From: PNNG01 sp046291695
Lineage (GTDB): Bacteria; Bacteroidota; Bacteroidia; UBA7662
Assembly: GCA_046291695.1 (NCBI GenBank)
Contig: JBKBSO010000001.1
Span: 226,976-290,975, forward strand
Length of the DNA: 64,000 nt
Direction: 5' to 3'
Shown here: positions 35,544 through 44,846 of the stretch, in pieces
Position numbering within the stretch: the stretch's first letter is position 1
How the letters are laid out: each line of letters begins with the position of its first letter
Notes under the pieces: model-generated
Database searches by the model: none
What the model was told of the DNA's origin: nothing
The model's input: the letters and a program-made list of their open reading frames with translations, nothing else
Program-made: the position numbers and the translations under genes

Positions 35544-37595
35544 TTATTTCTTTGAAATCATTAATGTTCTGATGGCTTGTTCAAAGCTTTCAGCTGGCGC
35601 TTCTGCGCTTCGGTGGTCGATGATTTCATAAATCACCTTGTCGGCAAAATCAGCTGCTTCAAAATAATCAAAATCGGCAAACTCAATTTTATCTGCATCC
35701 GCTTTTTTGTCAATGAACCCTTTGCCCAGTACGGCTCCTATTTTGGCATAATCACCGTAAAAGTATTCTTGGAGCAACGGAATGATGTTGCGGTAGAAGG
35801 AATCTGGCAATTTGTCCTCTGCTTTTTCATCCGGTTTGACCATCAAGTACGAATGCCCAATAAGATGATCGCGGTCGAGCAATTTTTCGATGCGCTGGTT
35901 GATGGTTTTTAAAATCTCCTTGCCTGTGGTATCTGCAAATGAATACTCGAGCTCCTTTAACTCGTAATTCGGTGGCATTTCAGTAAAGCTGAAACGGCGA
36001 CGCAGGGCCGTATCAAGCGCTTCCACACTGCGGTCGGCGGTGTTCATGGTGCCTATGATGTAGAGATTGGCCGGTACGCCAAACTTTTCTTTGCTGTATG
36101 GCAAAGTGACTTCTAATGCCTCATCGCGTCCCAAACGTTTGTCGGCTTCGAGCAGGGTAATGAGTTCGCCAAAAATTTGAGATACATTGCCGCGGTTGAT
36201 TTCGTCGATAATCAATACAAATTTTTTTGCTGATGAATTACGGTAATCATCTTTGGTCATTTGAGCCACGACCTCAACCTTATCAGGATACTCATAAGTG
36301 TTTGCTTCTATTTTCGTTTCAACCCTACCTTTTATTTGCCGAATAGCATTAAGCACAGCCCAGTAGGCGGAGTAATTATTACCTCCGATCACTTCTTTAA
36401 AGCGATTTTTAATATTACTGACTTGATCCAAATCTGCAATTGCCGAATTCAATTTTGTTAATCTCGACTTTGAAACGGTATATGTTATTCCCTCTAATGA
36501 ATGTTTAACTAGAATATTTCTTTTCGAAGAGATCGAATCAATCAGTATTGTACCACTAAGCTTAGCATCTAGACTAAATTTCTTCCCTTGTAAAAGGGAT
36601 TCTTCCACCTCTTCAATGAACATATCATAAAGATTAGGGAAGTCCAAAGCAGCTTGCGTTTCTTGTGATATCCCAACTTTAGCAACCTCGAATGAGGATT
36701 CTATGCAAAGACCTTTAAAAACGCCTGGCGCGAAGCGATATTTAATTTGATCATCCTCTTTATTAAATTTATCCTCCTCCTTTTCAACGTCCAAAACAGG
36801 CCTAATCCCTTCTACAAAATCCTCATATGTCATACTTTGGTGAAAGGTGCTAAATACAATCTGACCTTCATTCATCAACGCATCAAACTCTGCCTTAAGA
36901 TCTGCTCTTGGTCTTGTCTTAATTTCGGCATCACTATATCCGCGAATGATTTGTAATGCTTTATTGACAGTATGGTGAGTTTTGCCTGTACCTGGGGGGC
37001 CATACAAAATTTGATTCAAAGGCACTTCTGGTTTTTGCATTAGTTTTTCCTCCTTTACTTCAACACTAATAGTTCCGTTGTTTACGAGTTGAGATAATTT
37101 ATCATAGCCTTCTGGATAGAATGATTGAAGAAAGGTCAGCGTATTTTGAAGGCTGAATTTATACTTATCGATGTCAGCAAAAGTTACCGGATTATTGTGT
37201 GTGCTAAAGTTATGATCAACCCCAATTGTCAACCCAAAAAAGTAATCCATGGTTACAGCCGGCCTCTTGGTACTATCGGTTAAAATCAAATCCGGCCCTC
37301 CAAATCGATATGATGATTTTGCAATGCCGATTCCGTAAAACTTGTTTTTACCCATTACAAATACCAAATCACCTTCACGTAGTGCATGCGCAAATGGGTA
37401 TATAGCATTTTTACCAGCTCCGATTTGAGCCTTATCCATCTTACTATAATCCAATGTTGAATCTAACCAATTAAAAGACAGCAACCCTTGTTGCCGCATC
37501 AGGTCCCACATTCCTGAGTCTGCACATCGCCAAATTCGTTTAAATTTCGAACGAAGTAGCAATTTCAAATCTTGAACCGACAATATGCTGTCCAT
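35544..37595 (-). CDS. mcrB: McrB-like AAA+ GTPase with N-terminal EVE/PUA-like reader
   Basis: A 683-residue protein. Residues about 15-130 look like an EVE/PUA-type base-reading domain (RIWRCADSG..., GDLVFVMGKNKFYGIGIA). The AAA+ domain has Walker A GPPGTGKT at 199-206, Walker B FVLIIDEINRGN starting at 459 and the McrB signature MNTADRS at 517-523, with arginine-finger candidates RRRF at 532-535. A segment of about 120 residues inside the ATPase (about 300-430) is longer than in E. coli McrB. EVE-like readers would suit recognition of modified bases. The gene lies 36 bases after the unknown gene. Confidence 0.9.
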   Translation of the reverse strand: MDSILSVQDLKLLLRSKFKRIWRCADSGMWDLMRQQGLLSFNWLDSTLDYSKMDKAQIGAGKNAIYPFAHALREGDLVFVMGKNKFYGIGIAKSSYRFGGPDLILTDSTKRPAVTMDYFFGLTIGVDHNFSTHNNPVTFADIDKYKFSLQNTLTFLQSFYPEGYDKLSQLVNNGTISVEVKEEKLMQKPEVPLNQILYGPPGTGKTHHTVNKALQIIRGYSDAEIKTRPRADLKAEFDALMNEGQIVFSTFHQSMTYEDFVEGIRPVLDVEKEEDKFNKEDDQIKYRFAPGVFKGLCIESSFEVAKVGISQETQAALDFPNLYDMFIEEVEESLLQGKKFSLDAKLSGTILIDSISSKRNILVKHSLEGITYTVSKSRLTKLNSAIADLDQVSNIKNRFKEVIGGNNYSAYWAVLNAIRQIKGRVETKIEANTYEYPDKVEVVAQMTKDDYRNSSAKKFVLIIDEINRGNVSQIFGELITLLEADKRLGRDEALEVTLPYSKEKFGVPANLYIIGTMNTADRSVEALDTALRRRFSFTEMPPNYELKELEYSFADTTGKEILKTINQRIEKLLDRDHLIGHSYLMVKPDEKAEDKLPDSFYRNIIPLLQEYFYGDYAKIGAVLGKGFIDKKADADKIEFADFDYFEAADFADKVIYEIIDHRSAEAPAESFEQAIRTLMISKK

Positions 37596-37631
37596 AAAGT
37601 TAAATACTTTTTAGTTGGATATATTTTTGTT

Positions 37632-38765
37632 CTAAATTGACTTCTTGATGCCTTGAATCTCGCCCTCCGTCAAAAAATTCTGAATGTTGGTGTTGATATT
37701 ATCAAGCTTTAGTAAACCCTTCAATCGGTGATAGTTTGAATTGGCAAACAATATAGGATAATCGTTTTGAAGGCGGTAAGCCGGATTAACCAATTTTGCT
37801 ACCAGCTCAGTTGGTTGTTTGGCTACAGCTATTATCAGTCGAACGAAATCGCTGAAAAGGGAGGCATCATCAAAAATACTTTTCGAATAAAGTTTTACAG
37901 CTGCGTCCATGGCTTTTTGCAAATTGGCCATTTGCTGTGGCGACTTGATGCTTCTAAACTCCAAGGTGTAATTGAAAAATTGACTTCTAAACTTATCCAT
38001 CGTAGCTCGCAATTCAAGCACAGCGTTTGGAATATCATCCCTATTTTTGGCCATAGATAGAATGGCATTGGTAAAAAACGGAAGCGGAATGTTGTAGCCA
38101 TACTGAATATTGTATTGCATGGCTTTGGGCCATTCGTGGTCTAATGCGGTAAGGTAATCACGGTAAATGATATTAAAATCGGTAGCACTCGATTGTGCTG
38201 GCCCTACAAATGGCACCGAATAGGAACTTGGTATAGAAAAAAGCAATTCATGCTGCGTGGCATCGTTTGCTAATTTGGTCTTGAGTTCATCGGCTGCACA
38301 ATGGAGGTAAATAGAATTTGCCAAAGTTGAAGCCACTACTTTACCATTTTCTATTGCGATTTTCTCACTGGGAAACATATAGTCGTGTGAGCCGCATTTA
38401 TGTAAAATTTCGGTTGCTGAGTCCTTTCTGGTTTCAGGCAGCCTTACGTATGTATTCAGTGGTTGCCCACCATTTACATGAACTGTTTTCACGGATGGGT
38501 TCAACACATCAACCCTATCGTGTAAAATCACAAAACGCAGCAGGCTTTCAAATTTTAAAATATCGTTGAAGCTGCAGATTTCCGATTCAAAAACGGCAAT
38601 GTCGTTGCACTGGCGATAATCTATAAAGCCCGGATTATCACCCAAGTATTCATCGAAAAGCAAATGATGTGCACGGTAAAAATCCAAAACGCTTCCAGGC
38701 AGACCTGTTGTTGGAATGTACGACGAAGCATCAGCACGGAGCATTGCCCCATATATCTTACTCAT
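37632..38765 (-). CDS. Unknown 377-residue protein coupled to hsdS in the restriction operon
   Basis: I do not recognise this protein. It has no signal peptide, no obvious TM helix and no nucleotide-binding or nuclease motif. The sequence is mixed alpha/beta. Points to note are SVLDFYRAHHLLFDEYLG near the N-terminus, the possible zinc-type Cys/His cluster HKCGSHDYMF at about 143-152, and a helical C-terminal half (about 230-377). Its ATG overlaps the hsdS stop (ATGA), so it is translated with the specificity subunit. mcrB follows 36 bases later. The position suggests a partner of either the type I or the McrBC complex, for example an adaptor or an inhibitor of HsdS; this is inference only. 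Confidence 0.75.
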   Translation of the reverse strand: MSKIYGAMLRADASSYIPTTGLPGSVLDFYRAHHLLFDEYLGDNPGFIDYRQCNDIAVFESEICSFNDILKFESLLRFVILHDRVDVLNPSVKTVHVNGGQPLNTYVRLPETRKDSATEILHKCGSHDYMFPSEKIAIENGKVVASTLANSIYLHCAADELKTKLANDATQHELLFSIPSSYSVPFVGPAQSSATDFNIIYRDYLTALDHEWPKAMQYNIQYGYNIPLPFFTNAILSMAKNRDDIPNAVLELRATMDKFRSQFFNYTLEFRSIKSPQQMANLQKAMDAAVKLYSKSIFDDASLFSDFVRLIIAVAKQPTELVAKLVNPAYRLQNDYPILFANSNYHRLKGLLKLDNINTNIQNFLTEGEIQGIKKSI

Positions 38766-40012
38766 TTTGCATCTCCTTCTGTTGCTAACTCACCAGACAT
38801 TAACTTAGGCAAAAGTGATTCGCGAGCTTCAACAAGAAGTTGATTTTGCAAATAGTAGTTACACATATTGGTAACGAAATCATTAAAAACGATACCGAAT
38901 AACGTCATAACCTCATTAGATGGCAAAACAACCTCATGAAGCCCCAGTTTTATTGGACTCAAATTCTGTTGAGCGGTACCGTTACTAAGATTCTCCATCA
39001 TTGTAACTGACGGTTTGCTCCTCAAATAGAAATAAACAAATGCTTTATACGACTCATTTATTAAGCGAATTTGTGCCACACGCTGATTCAACAAATAATT
39101 ATCACCAAATACTAAACACGTTCGACCTACATTTCCAGTTAAGGAAATGATGATGTCGCCAGTTTTTAAGCGTTGCTCTTCCTTAAGTTTTACCGGAATC
39201 TCTAGGACACTATCCGTTGTATTTGTTAAAAAAAATCCATCTTGCACATTTTTGATGGTGACAATTTGGAATTTCCCGTCTTTGACATAAAGACTACTCT
39301 TAAACGGATAACCCGAGATAATTTCAATTATTGAATTTAATGGTTTCCTCTCCCACCCCTCCGGCAACCCGGTTTCCTCATCAAAAACCGCCGTTTCGTA
39401 GCCGGGAAAACGAAGGCGTACAAACCACTCCTCGTAGGTGCGCTGGGCCAACTCTTCTAACAGCTTTATTCGGCGGAGGTTGTTTTCAATCAAATCGTCA
39501 TAGGCGGAGAGTATGGAGGCAATGCGGCGTTGGGTGAGAAGTGGCGGCAACTCAACGGGGAGATTCTTTAAAATGCTCCCACTCAAATTCTTCATCGTAG
39601 AACCTACTGAATTATTTTCGAGCCAACCTATGACGTCAGACTTGGCTAAGTAGTAATTCAAATAAAGTGATGAGATATTCTTTTCATCGAAGGAAAGCTT
39701 GATACACCCTGTACCGCATAAAAAACCTGCATGATCCTTCTTGATAAAGGCACGTTTGGTAATATCTCCTCTTCTTGGCAACACAATGTCACCTGCTTTG
39801 ACTCGATGTTTTTTGAGTCTGACGGCTGTTGCTTCGGAGATTCTTGCGATTCCACCTTCATCAACGGCATTTCCCACTATGTCTTTCGGCATGATAACAG
39901 GAATTCCTACTTCTTGGTAATCCGATTCATGAAGCTGAGAGCCAAATGGTCCAGTTTGAATCAACCCACCCAATTTCTCAGCCAATTCCCCTAATGTCAT
40001 TTCTTTAAACAT
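38762..40012 (-). CDS. hsdS: Type I restriction-modification specificity subunit (HsdS)
   Basis: A 416-residue DNA-recognition subunit with two target recognition domains. The first covers about 1-150 (starting LGELAEKLGGLIQTGPFGSQ). A central conserved spacer helix lies at about 160-205 (QRRIASILSAYDDLIENNLR). The second recognition domain runs to about 365, followed by the distal conserved helix (about 370-410, ending LPKLMSGELATE). It starts 8 bases after hsdM and overlaps the unknown gene after it. The target is presumably bipartite; its sequence cannot be read from the protein. Confidence 0.94.
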   Translation of the reverse strand: MFKEMTLGELAEKLGGLIQTGPFGSQLHESDYQEVGIPVIMPKDIVGNAVDEGGIARISEATAVRLKKHRVKAGDIVLPRRGDITKRAFIKKDHAGFLCGTGCIKLSFDEKNISSLYLNYYLAKSDVIGWLENNSVGSTMKNLSGSILKNLPVELPPLLTQRRIASILSAYDDLIENNLRRIKLLEELAQRTYEEWFVRLRFPGYETAVFDEETGLPEGWERKPLNSIIEIISGYPFKSSLYVKDGKFQIVTIKNVQDGFFLTNTTDSVLEIPVKLKEEQRLKTGDIIISLTGNVGRTCLVFGDNYLLNQRVAQIRLINESYKAFVYFYLRSKPSVTMMENLSNGTAQQNLSPIKLGLHEVVLPSNEVMTLFGIVFNDFVTNMCNYYLQNQLLVEARESLLPKLMSGELATEGDAK

Positions 40013-40020
40013 TCCGCTGC

Positions 40021-41592
40021 CTATTGAATCAGTTTTCGAAGGTTATCCGCAATCATACCGCTCAACGCATTGGCTTCCGAATTCAATACCTCAAACTCAC
40101 TTTGAATTTCGAGCAGGCGAGCTTGGTAGTCAAAGCCATCGTCCACCACCATGGCCACGCCTACATAACGGCCGGGCGTAAGGCTCCAGTCGTTGTCGCG
40201 TACTTCGTCTATGCTCACGATTTTGCAAAGCCCTTCGATGTCGCGGTAGCTTTTGTCGGCAAAACGCTCGTTAAACCATTCATTGTCAGCACTCACTTCC
40301 ACACTTTCGCCCCGGTACATTTTCATGATGGCGGTCAGGCCTTCCATGTGGTGTTCGTCAAAATCGTTGATGGTAGTGGTTACCTTGCGGTACACATTGC
40401 GGGCATCAATCATGAGGATCTTATCCTTGTTTTCCTTCCGCTTGCCCTTATCGTAAAACCACAGATGGCAGGGTAATGAGCGGGTGTAAAAGAAGTTGTT
40501 GCCCACGCTCACAATGCAGTCGACCACTCCCGTTTCAATGAGCTGCTGCCTGATGAGTTTTTCGCTGTGGCCAGCATCTGTGGCCGAGCTGGCCATTACA
40601 AAACCTGCCCTGCCTGTTTCGTTGAGGTAGCTGTAGAAATACTGCATCCACATATAATTGGCATTGTCGGCCTTGGGCAAGCCAAAGGGCAAACGCGGGT
40701 CGGTTTTTACAAAATCTTTGCCTTTGTCGACCTTGTTTACGTTAAAAGGCGGATTGGCCATCACAAAATCACATTTACCAACGAGGTTGTGGGGATCGCT
40801 GTAAAAGCTGTTGGCTTCAATGATTTTGCCTTCGATGCCGTGGATGGCCAGGTTAATTTTGGCCAGTTTGGTGTTGTTGGTTTTTTGCTCGGTGCCGTAG
40901 CAAGTAATGGCTTCGTTAACCGATTTGTTCGCGTGGTTTTTTACGAAATAGCCCGTTTGCACAAACATGCCACCCGAACCGCAGGCCGGGTCGTGGATGA
41001 TGCCATGGTGAGGTTCAATAAAATTCACAATCAATTGTACCAAGCTAGGCGGAGTAAAAAACTCGCCTCCTTCTTGCGCGCCTGCACCTTGCATCGAAAA
41101 CTTCATGAGGAAGTATTCGTAAATGCGGCCGAATACATCGCCCGTGGCTTTTTTTACCGCGTCTTTGTTAAACACCCGCACCAAATCGCGCAGCAGTTCG
41201 CTTTCAAACTCTTGGTAATTTTTAGGGAGGTTGCCTTGCAAATCGGGGTACTCTTCCTCAATCAGCTTCATGGCGTGGTTGATGGCCTCGGCAATGTCTT
41301 TGTCCTCGGGCAAGTTGGCTAGGTAATCGTACTGCGCATGTTCTGGCATCATGATGGCCCCAGCAGCCAAAAAATCTTCCTTGGTAGCTGCTCGTTTGCC
41401 TCGAGGGCCGAGCGGAATGGCGGCTTCCACCTGTGGCTTGGCCTCTTCGTAGCGGTTTTGGGCAAAGCGCAACAATACCAGTCCCAGTACTGGGTCTTTG
41501 TATTCACCAGCAGTTAATTTGCTATTGGCACGCAGGGCATCGGCGGCGTCCCATAATTCACGTTCGAGTTGTTTGATTTGGTCTTGGGTCAT
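40021..41592 (-). CDS. hsdM: Type I restriction-modification methyltransferase subunit (HsdM)
   Basis: A 523-residue N6-adenine DNA methyltransferase. The N-terminal helical domain (about 1-150) is followed by the AdoMet motif I DPACGSGG at 201-208 and the catalytic motif IV NPPF at 280-283. The C-terminal tail contains the helical HsdS-contact region. It is the first gene of the operon that runs through hsdS, the unknown gene, mcrB, mcrC, hsdR and the Abi-like gene. Length and motifs are complete. Confidence 0.96.
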   Translation of the reverse strand: MTQDQIKQLERELWDAADALRANSKLTAGEYKDPVLGLVLLRFAQNRYEEAKPQVEAAIPLGPRGKRAATKEDFLAAGAIMMPEHAQYDYLANLPEDKDIAEAINHAMKLIEEEYPDLQGNLPKNYQEFESELLRDLVRVFNKDAVKKATGDVFGRIYEYFLMKFSMQGAGAQEGGEFFTPPSLVQLIVNFIEPHHGIIHDPACGSGGMFVQTGYFVKNHANKSVNEAITCYGTEQKTNNTKLAKINLAIHGIEGKIIEANSFYSDPHNLVGKCDFVMANPPFNVNKVDKGKDFVKTDPRLPFGLPKADNANYMWMQYFYSYLNETGRAGFVMASSATDAGHSEKLIRQQLIETGVVDCIVSVGNNFFYTRSLPCHLWFYDKGKRKENKDKILMIDARNVYRKVTTTINDFDEHHMEGLTAIMKMYRGESVEVSADNEWFNERFADKSYRDIEGLCKIVSIDEVRDNDWSLTPGRYVGVAMVVDDGFDYQARLLEIQSEFEVLNSEANALSGMIADNLRKLIQ

Positions 41593-41820
41593 GCTTGGTC
41601 GTTCGTTCTCGGTGGCAGCTGAGCATCAAGATCATCTGCCATTTGAAAAAGCCTGTCTATTCCAAACGGGCTGTTTGGCTAAGATAAGAAGCAAAGCGCA
41701 GCTTGGTTACGCTGCTTGTGTTTTGTTGAAAAGTTAGTGGAAGCATCCTAAAATCGTTTGCATTAAGTCCGCTTAGCTCAACAGTGGAATAAAGCTTCAT
41801 TCCATAAGGAATAACCAACT
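41593..41820. other. Divergent intergenic region, hsdM operon / accessory cluster
   Basis: No gene is supported here. A short hairpin ATTCC-ATAA-GGAAT lies at about 41799-41812, just before the 32-bp repeat. Promoters for both divergent units should lie in 41593-41945, but I found no good TTTG-N19-TAnnTTTG match. Confidence 0.45.
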
Positions 41821-41852
41821 TTGTGTAAAACACAGTACAAGTTGTGGACATC
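41821..41852 (+). repeat. 32-bp direct repeat, left copy
   Basis: These 32 bases start TTGTGTAAAACACAG and end GTTGTGGACATC. They match 45361-45392 at 31 of 32 positions and lie in the same orientation. The segment contains the small palindrome GTGT-AAA-ACAC. This copy is 93 bases before the ATG of the first HEPN-like gene; the right copy is 38 bases before the SIR2-like gene. It may be a shared operator or the direct repeat of an insertion. Confidence 0.85.
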
Positions 41853-41945
41853 TGCATGAGTATTAGTATGAGATTTAGAAGATAAAGTGTTGCAAGCATT
41901 TTCAATTTTAGCATGCCCTGATTGAATATCATAACTACCCAAAGA

Positions 41946-42749
41946 ATGAAACATATAAAGAAACAATTTTACTTTGATCTCAGCGACGAGGAGTTTAGTG
42001 ATAAGTATGGATCCGTTTTTAAATCCGTATCAGTTGAAGATGCTAAACCAAGGAATCAAAAAGCTCAACAAATTGAGTTCATGCAAACCACAAACAAAAG
42101 AGTGGTAATGGCTACACTTTTCAAAGAAAAACGCAAAAATCAAAAACTGCTAATGCCATTGCCAAGAATGCCATTGTTGTTTTTAAGCAATGCCTATGAT
42201 CTCTATAAACACGCAACAGAAATACTTCCAAAACTTGAAAATTTGATCGATTTGTCAATAAGAGAAGATAAGGACCACCGTCATTTGGTGTACAGATATC
42301 TAGGATATAAATTCAGCTGTATTACGTCATTATTCTCGGCAGTTGAGTCCTTTATAAATGAATCGATTCCAACCGAAGCAATGTTTCCTTACGAAGTAGG
42401 AAAACAATGGTCACGTGATGAAATTTTGCGCTACATGAATACTGAAGACAAAATAAACAAATTAATGCCATTTTTATTTCATCCTAAAGCTTTTGCCAAG
42501 CATCAACCACAGAAAAAAGAACCTTTAATTCGTCTCAAAAATATCAGAGACCAAATTATACATATGAAACCTCTTCCCAATACAACAAATGAGTTGAAAA
42601 GCGTGTTACATGGCTATAGTGCGCACGCAAGTTTATTGCAGCAGGTATACAAGCTTAACTTTAACGAGTCTTACGAAAAAGTTGCTGAATTTATGAATTT
42701 TTACATACCCGGCTATGTAGAAGAATGTCAATGTAGCCTTGATTATTAG
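41946..42749 (+). CDS. Unknown protein with HEPN-like R-X4-H motif
   Basis: A 267-residue, mainly helical protein. The stretch SLFSAVESFINESIP followed, about 60 residues later, by IRDQIIHMK gives R201-X4-H206, the pattern of HEPN-fold ribonucleases and their relatives. The N-terminal 60 residues are charged and probably flexible. No other motif is recognisable. It is the first plus-strand gene of the accessory cluster divergent from the hsd operon. The HEPN reading is a pattern match, and the gene is AT-rich like its neighbours. ATG 41946 is preferred over a TTG 24 bases upstream. Confidence 0.6.
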   Translation: MKHIKKQFYFDLSDEEFSDKYGSVFKSVSVEDAKPRNQKAQQIEFMQTTNKRVVMATLFKEKRKNQKLLMPLPRMPLLFLSNAYDLYKHATEILPKLENLIDLSIREDKDHRHLVYRYLGYKFSCITSLFSAVESFINESIPTEAMFPYEVGKQWSRDEILRYMNTEDKINKLMPFLFHPKAFAKHQPQKKEPLIRLKNIRDQIIHMKPLPNTTNELKSVLHGYSAHASLLQQVYKLNFNESYEKVAEFMNFYIPGYVEECQCSLDY

Positions 42750-42862
42750 ATGATTATATATCTAAATAAATCATATTAGAAAGGTAAGCTTATGCAAAAG
42801 CACCTCATCAAACCTAATGAACTTAGCAGGCAAGACCAATTTTGGACATTTTAGTATTTTCC

Positions 42863-43672
42863 ATGGCTATAAATAAACTAGAAAAGAAGCTTAAGGCTTA
42901 TTCACAAGCTGAGAAAACATTAAGAGCAATGGGCGATGTTGATCGAGCCACTCGATTGATGAATATGCTCTCAGAACAATTCGCAGCAGCCCATAAAGCT
43001 GCGCAATTGGACATGAAAGTGGAATTTCAGAGGCTTTCAGAGGTTGTAAATGAAGCTAATTTTTACTTGAGCCCTGATTTTATGTTGGAATTGCCATTAC
43101 GTGAAATTTCAAATACACTTCAGCAGCTTAAATCCATCAATATACAACACCAATTAAAAGAATGGTTTTATGCTCAAAAACAGCAGGTTTTTCAACGCAT
43201 AAAATGTGTATCTACCGCCAGGTTGGTCATAATTCAAGAGATTGAACACGCATTCGAGCTCAAAATGTTTTCATCTGTGGTGATGTTATCCTATGCGCAG
43301 TGTGATGGAATTTGGATCGAGGAAGTGTGTCAAGATGAAAATGGCTTATACGCTTTCGACCATGATAAGAAAACCAATGAAAAACGGGCCAAATGGAAGA
43401 AAAATCACCCTCAAAACTTTTCTGATAAGGCCTATAGAAGTTCAATTTCGAATCAACTGGAGTTAGGTGGCAAAAACGAGTTGATGAAATATGTCAATGA
43501 TCTCAAGAAGGGCATTGATTACGAAGAATCCAGCTCAAACCGCCATCTTGTTTTCCATGGTAGAGTTAGCGGATATGGCACTGAACTGAATGCCATACGT
43601 GCAATTCTCCTATTAGACACTATTTTGAGTTATCAAAGACTAGATGAAGAAAGCCCTGGAGATTCAATCTGA
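42863..43672 (+). CDS. Unknown protein with C-terminal HEPN-like R-X4-H motif
   Basis: A 269-residue protein. The N-terminal half is a long helix-rich region (KLEKKLKAYSQAEKTLRAM...). The C-terminal half has SSNRHLVFHGRV, with R227-X4-H232, then TELNAIRAILLLDTI, a combination common in HEPN-type proteins. The middle is Trp/Lys-rich. A TTG 21 bases upstream is a less likely start. It lies 113 bases after the first HEPN-like gene on the same strand; the two are not evidently homologous. A defence or toxin role is inferred from the motif and the neighbours. Confidence 0.62.
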   Translation: MAINKLEKKLKAYSQAEKTLRAMGDVDRATRLMNMLSEQFAAAHKAAQLDMKVEFQRLSEVVNEANFYLSPDFMLELPLREISNTLQQLKSINIQHQLKEWFYAQKQQVFQRIKCVSTARLVIIQEIEHAFELKMFSSVVMLSYAQCDGIWIEEVCQDENGLYAFDHDKKTNEKRAKWKKNHPQNFSDKAYRSSISNQLELGGKNELMKYVNDLKKGIDYEESSSNRHLVFHGRVSGYGTELNAIRAILLLDTILSYQRLDEESPGDSI

Positions 43673-43884
43673 AAATAAGCATTTTTTGAAAGTCATACGC
43701 TACATACTTTTACCTCCGATTCGTCTTTGATTAAGCCGGTGTAATGGCCATCCAGCGGCTCCTAATTGGATTGATCATTTCGAAGGCTCATTCTTTAAGA
43801 TGCCATGCCAAAACCACGCTGCTTGATAACTCTTTGTGAAACCAAAGTGAAGTTGTAAATTGCACCTCCCATTAATCTGCGTGC

Positions 43885-44841
43885 ATGGAAGATTTTCTTC
43901 ATAAACTGAGAGAGCAAGCAATTTACTTCAAAGTCGATTCTGAACCAAAATACGGTGGCGGTGTCGGTATTGATGATGTGCTAAAAGTGCTCGAGAATTT
44001 GAAAAAATCATATTCGGAATTCGTGCAAATTGAGTACGACCGCATCAATACACAAACCGACCATGCCAAGCTTAAAAGAATTAGAGAAGGCCTTGCGCAA
44101 GAAAACTCCTTGGTAATAGTTGATTTGAACTTTAGTAGTTTCGCGAGTGCAGTTTCTCCCAACTATTTAACCAATTCACACGACCTACCATCCATTGTAC
44201 AACCTCTAGCCTGGAAATTCGATGCCTTTGCTGAATACAAAAGCCTTGTATTTGAGTCAGATTACAACGATGATAGTTTTCTAAAAAAAGTTGAAAACCA
44301 ATTTACACCGGAGCAACGGAAAAGAATTTTTGCCCCTCTCTTGAGTGGAATTGTAAAGCGGAAAAGCGCTAAAATCACCTTCGGTATAGGGAAGTCTGAC
44401 CAACTACGGGCAATATCTCAACCAAAACAAAAAAGTATCGACATTCTTATTCCAAGCCATCCAATAATAGCTGAAACCGTTGAACCGCGCACTTCGATGG
44501 CCAGGGTGGAGCTTAGGGGAAACGTAATGCGGCCTAAAGTGCTTGAATTGTTCGAGGATATAAAAACGCCTATCATCGGTTATGAAAAAATTGTAGGGAG
44601 CGAAAAAACCTACGAATTGAAGTACCCCATGTATTGCGAAATGAACACAGAGGAGGGCATGTATTTCCTTGAAAACAAACAATTTGGACTTTATGCCTCA
44701 GGAGTCAACTTAGAAGAGGCGCAAAGTAGCTTATTTGAGGAGTTTGAGTTCATATTAAACCGGTACAATTCGTTGCCTGATAGCCAATTAACCAATGACG
44801 TTATAAGCATCAAGCAGTCGTTGAATTTAATTATAGCTTGA
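43885..44841 (+). CDS. HicB-like antitoxin domain with a large unknown N-terminal extension
   Basis: A 318-residue protein. The last 85 or so residues resemble HicB-type antitoxin domains: an amphipathic beta start (YPMYCEMNTEEGMYFLENKQFGLYASG), LEEAQSSLFEEFEFIL, then a helix with LTNDVISIKQSL. The first roughly 230 residues are unlike a normal HicB (which is about 80-150 residues) and I do not recognise them. A HicA-like gene begins 5 bases after its stop, which supports an antitoxin-toxin pair in the order HicB then HicA. No separate DNA-binding domain is evident. Confidence 0.6.
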   Translation: MEDFLHKLREQAIYFKVDSEPKYGGGVGIDDVLKVLENLKKSYSEFVQIEYDRINTQTDHAKLKRIREGLAQENSLVIVDLNFSSFASAVSPNYLTNSHDLPSIVQPLAWKFDAFAEYKSLVFESDYNDDSFLKKVENQFTPEQRKRIFAPLLSGIVKRKSAKITFGIGKSDQLRAISQPKQKSIDILIPSHPIIAETVEPRTSMARVELRGNVMRPKVLELFEDIKTPIIGYEKIVGSEKTYELKYPMYCEMNTEEGMYFLENKQFGLYASGVNLEEAQSSLFEEFEFILNRYNSLPDSQLTNDVISIKQSLNLIIA

Positions 44842-44846
44842 GCCAT

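Noticed and set aside
40567..41322. A 251-codon plus-strand open frame
   Set aside because: It lies fully antisense to hsdM, whose motifs are complete, and has no recognisable domain; a shadow frame.
41821..41852. DnaA-box-like TTGTGGACAT suggesting a replication origin
   Set aside because: It departs from the TTATCCACA consensus, occurs once per repeat without clustering or an AT-rich element, and no dnaA or dnaN lies nearby.
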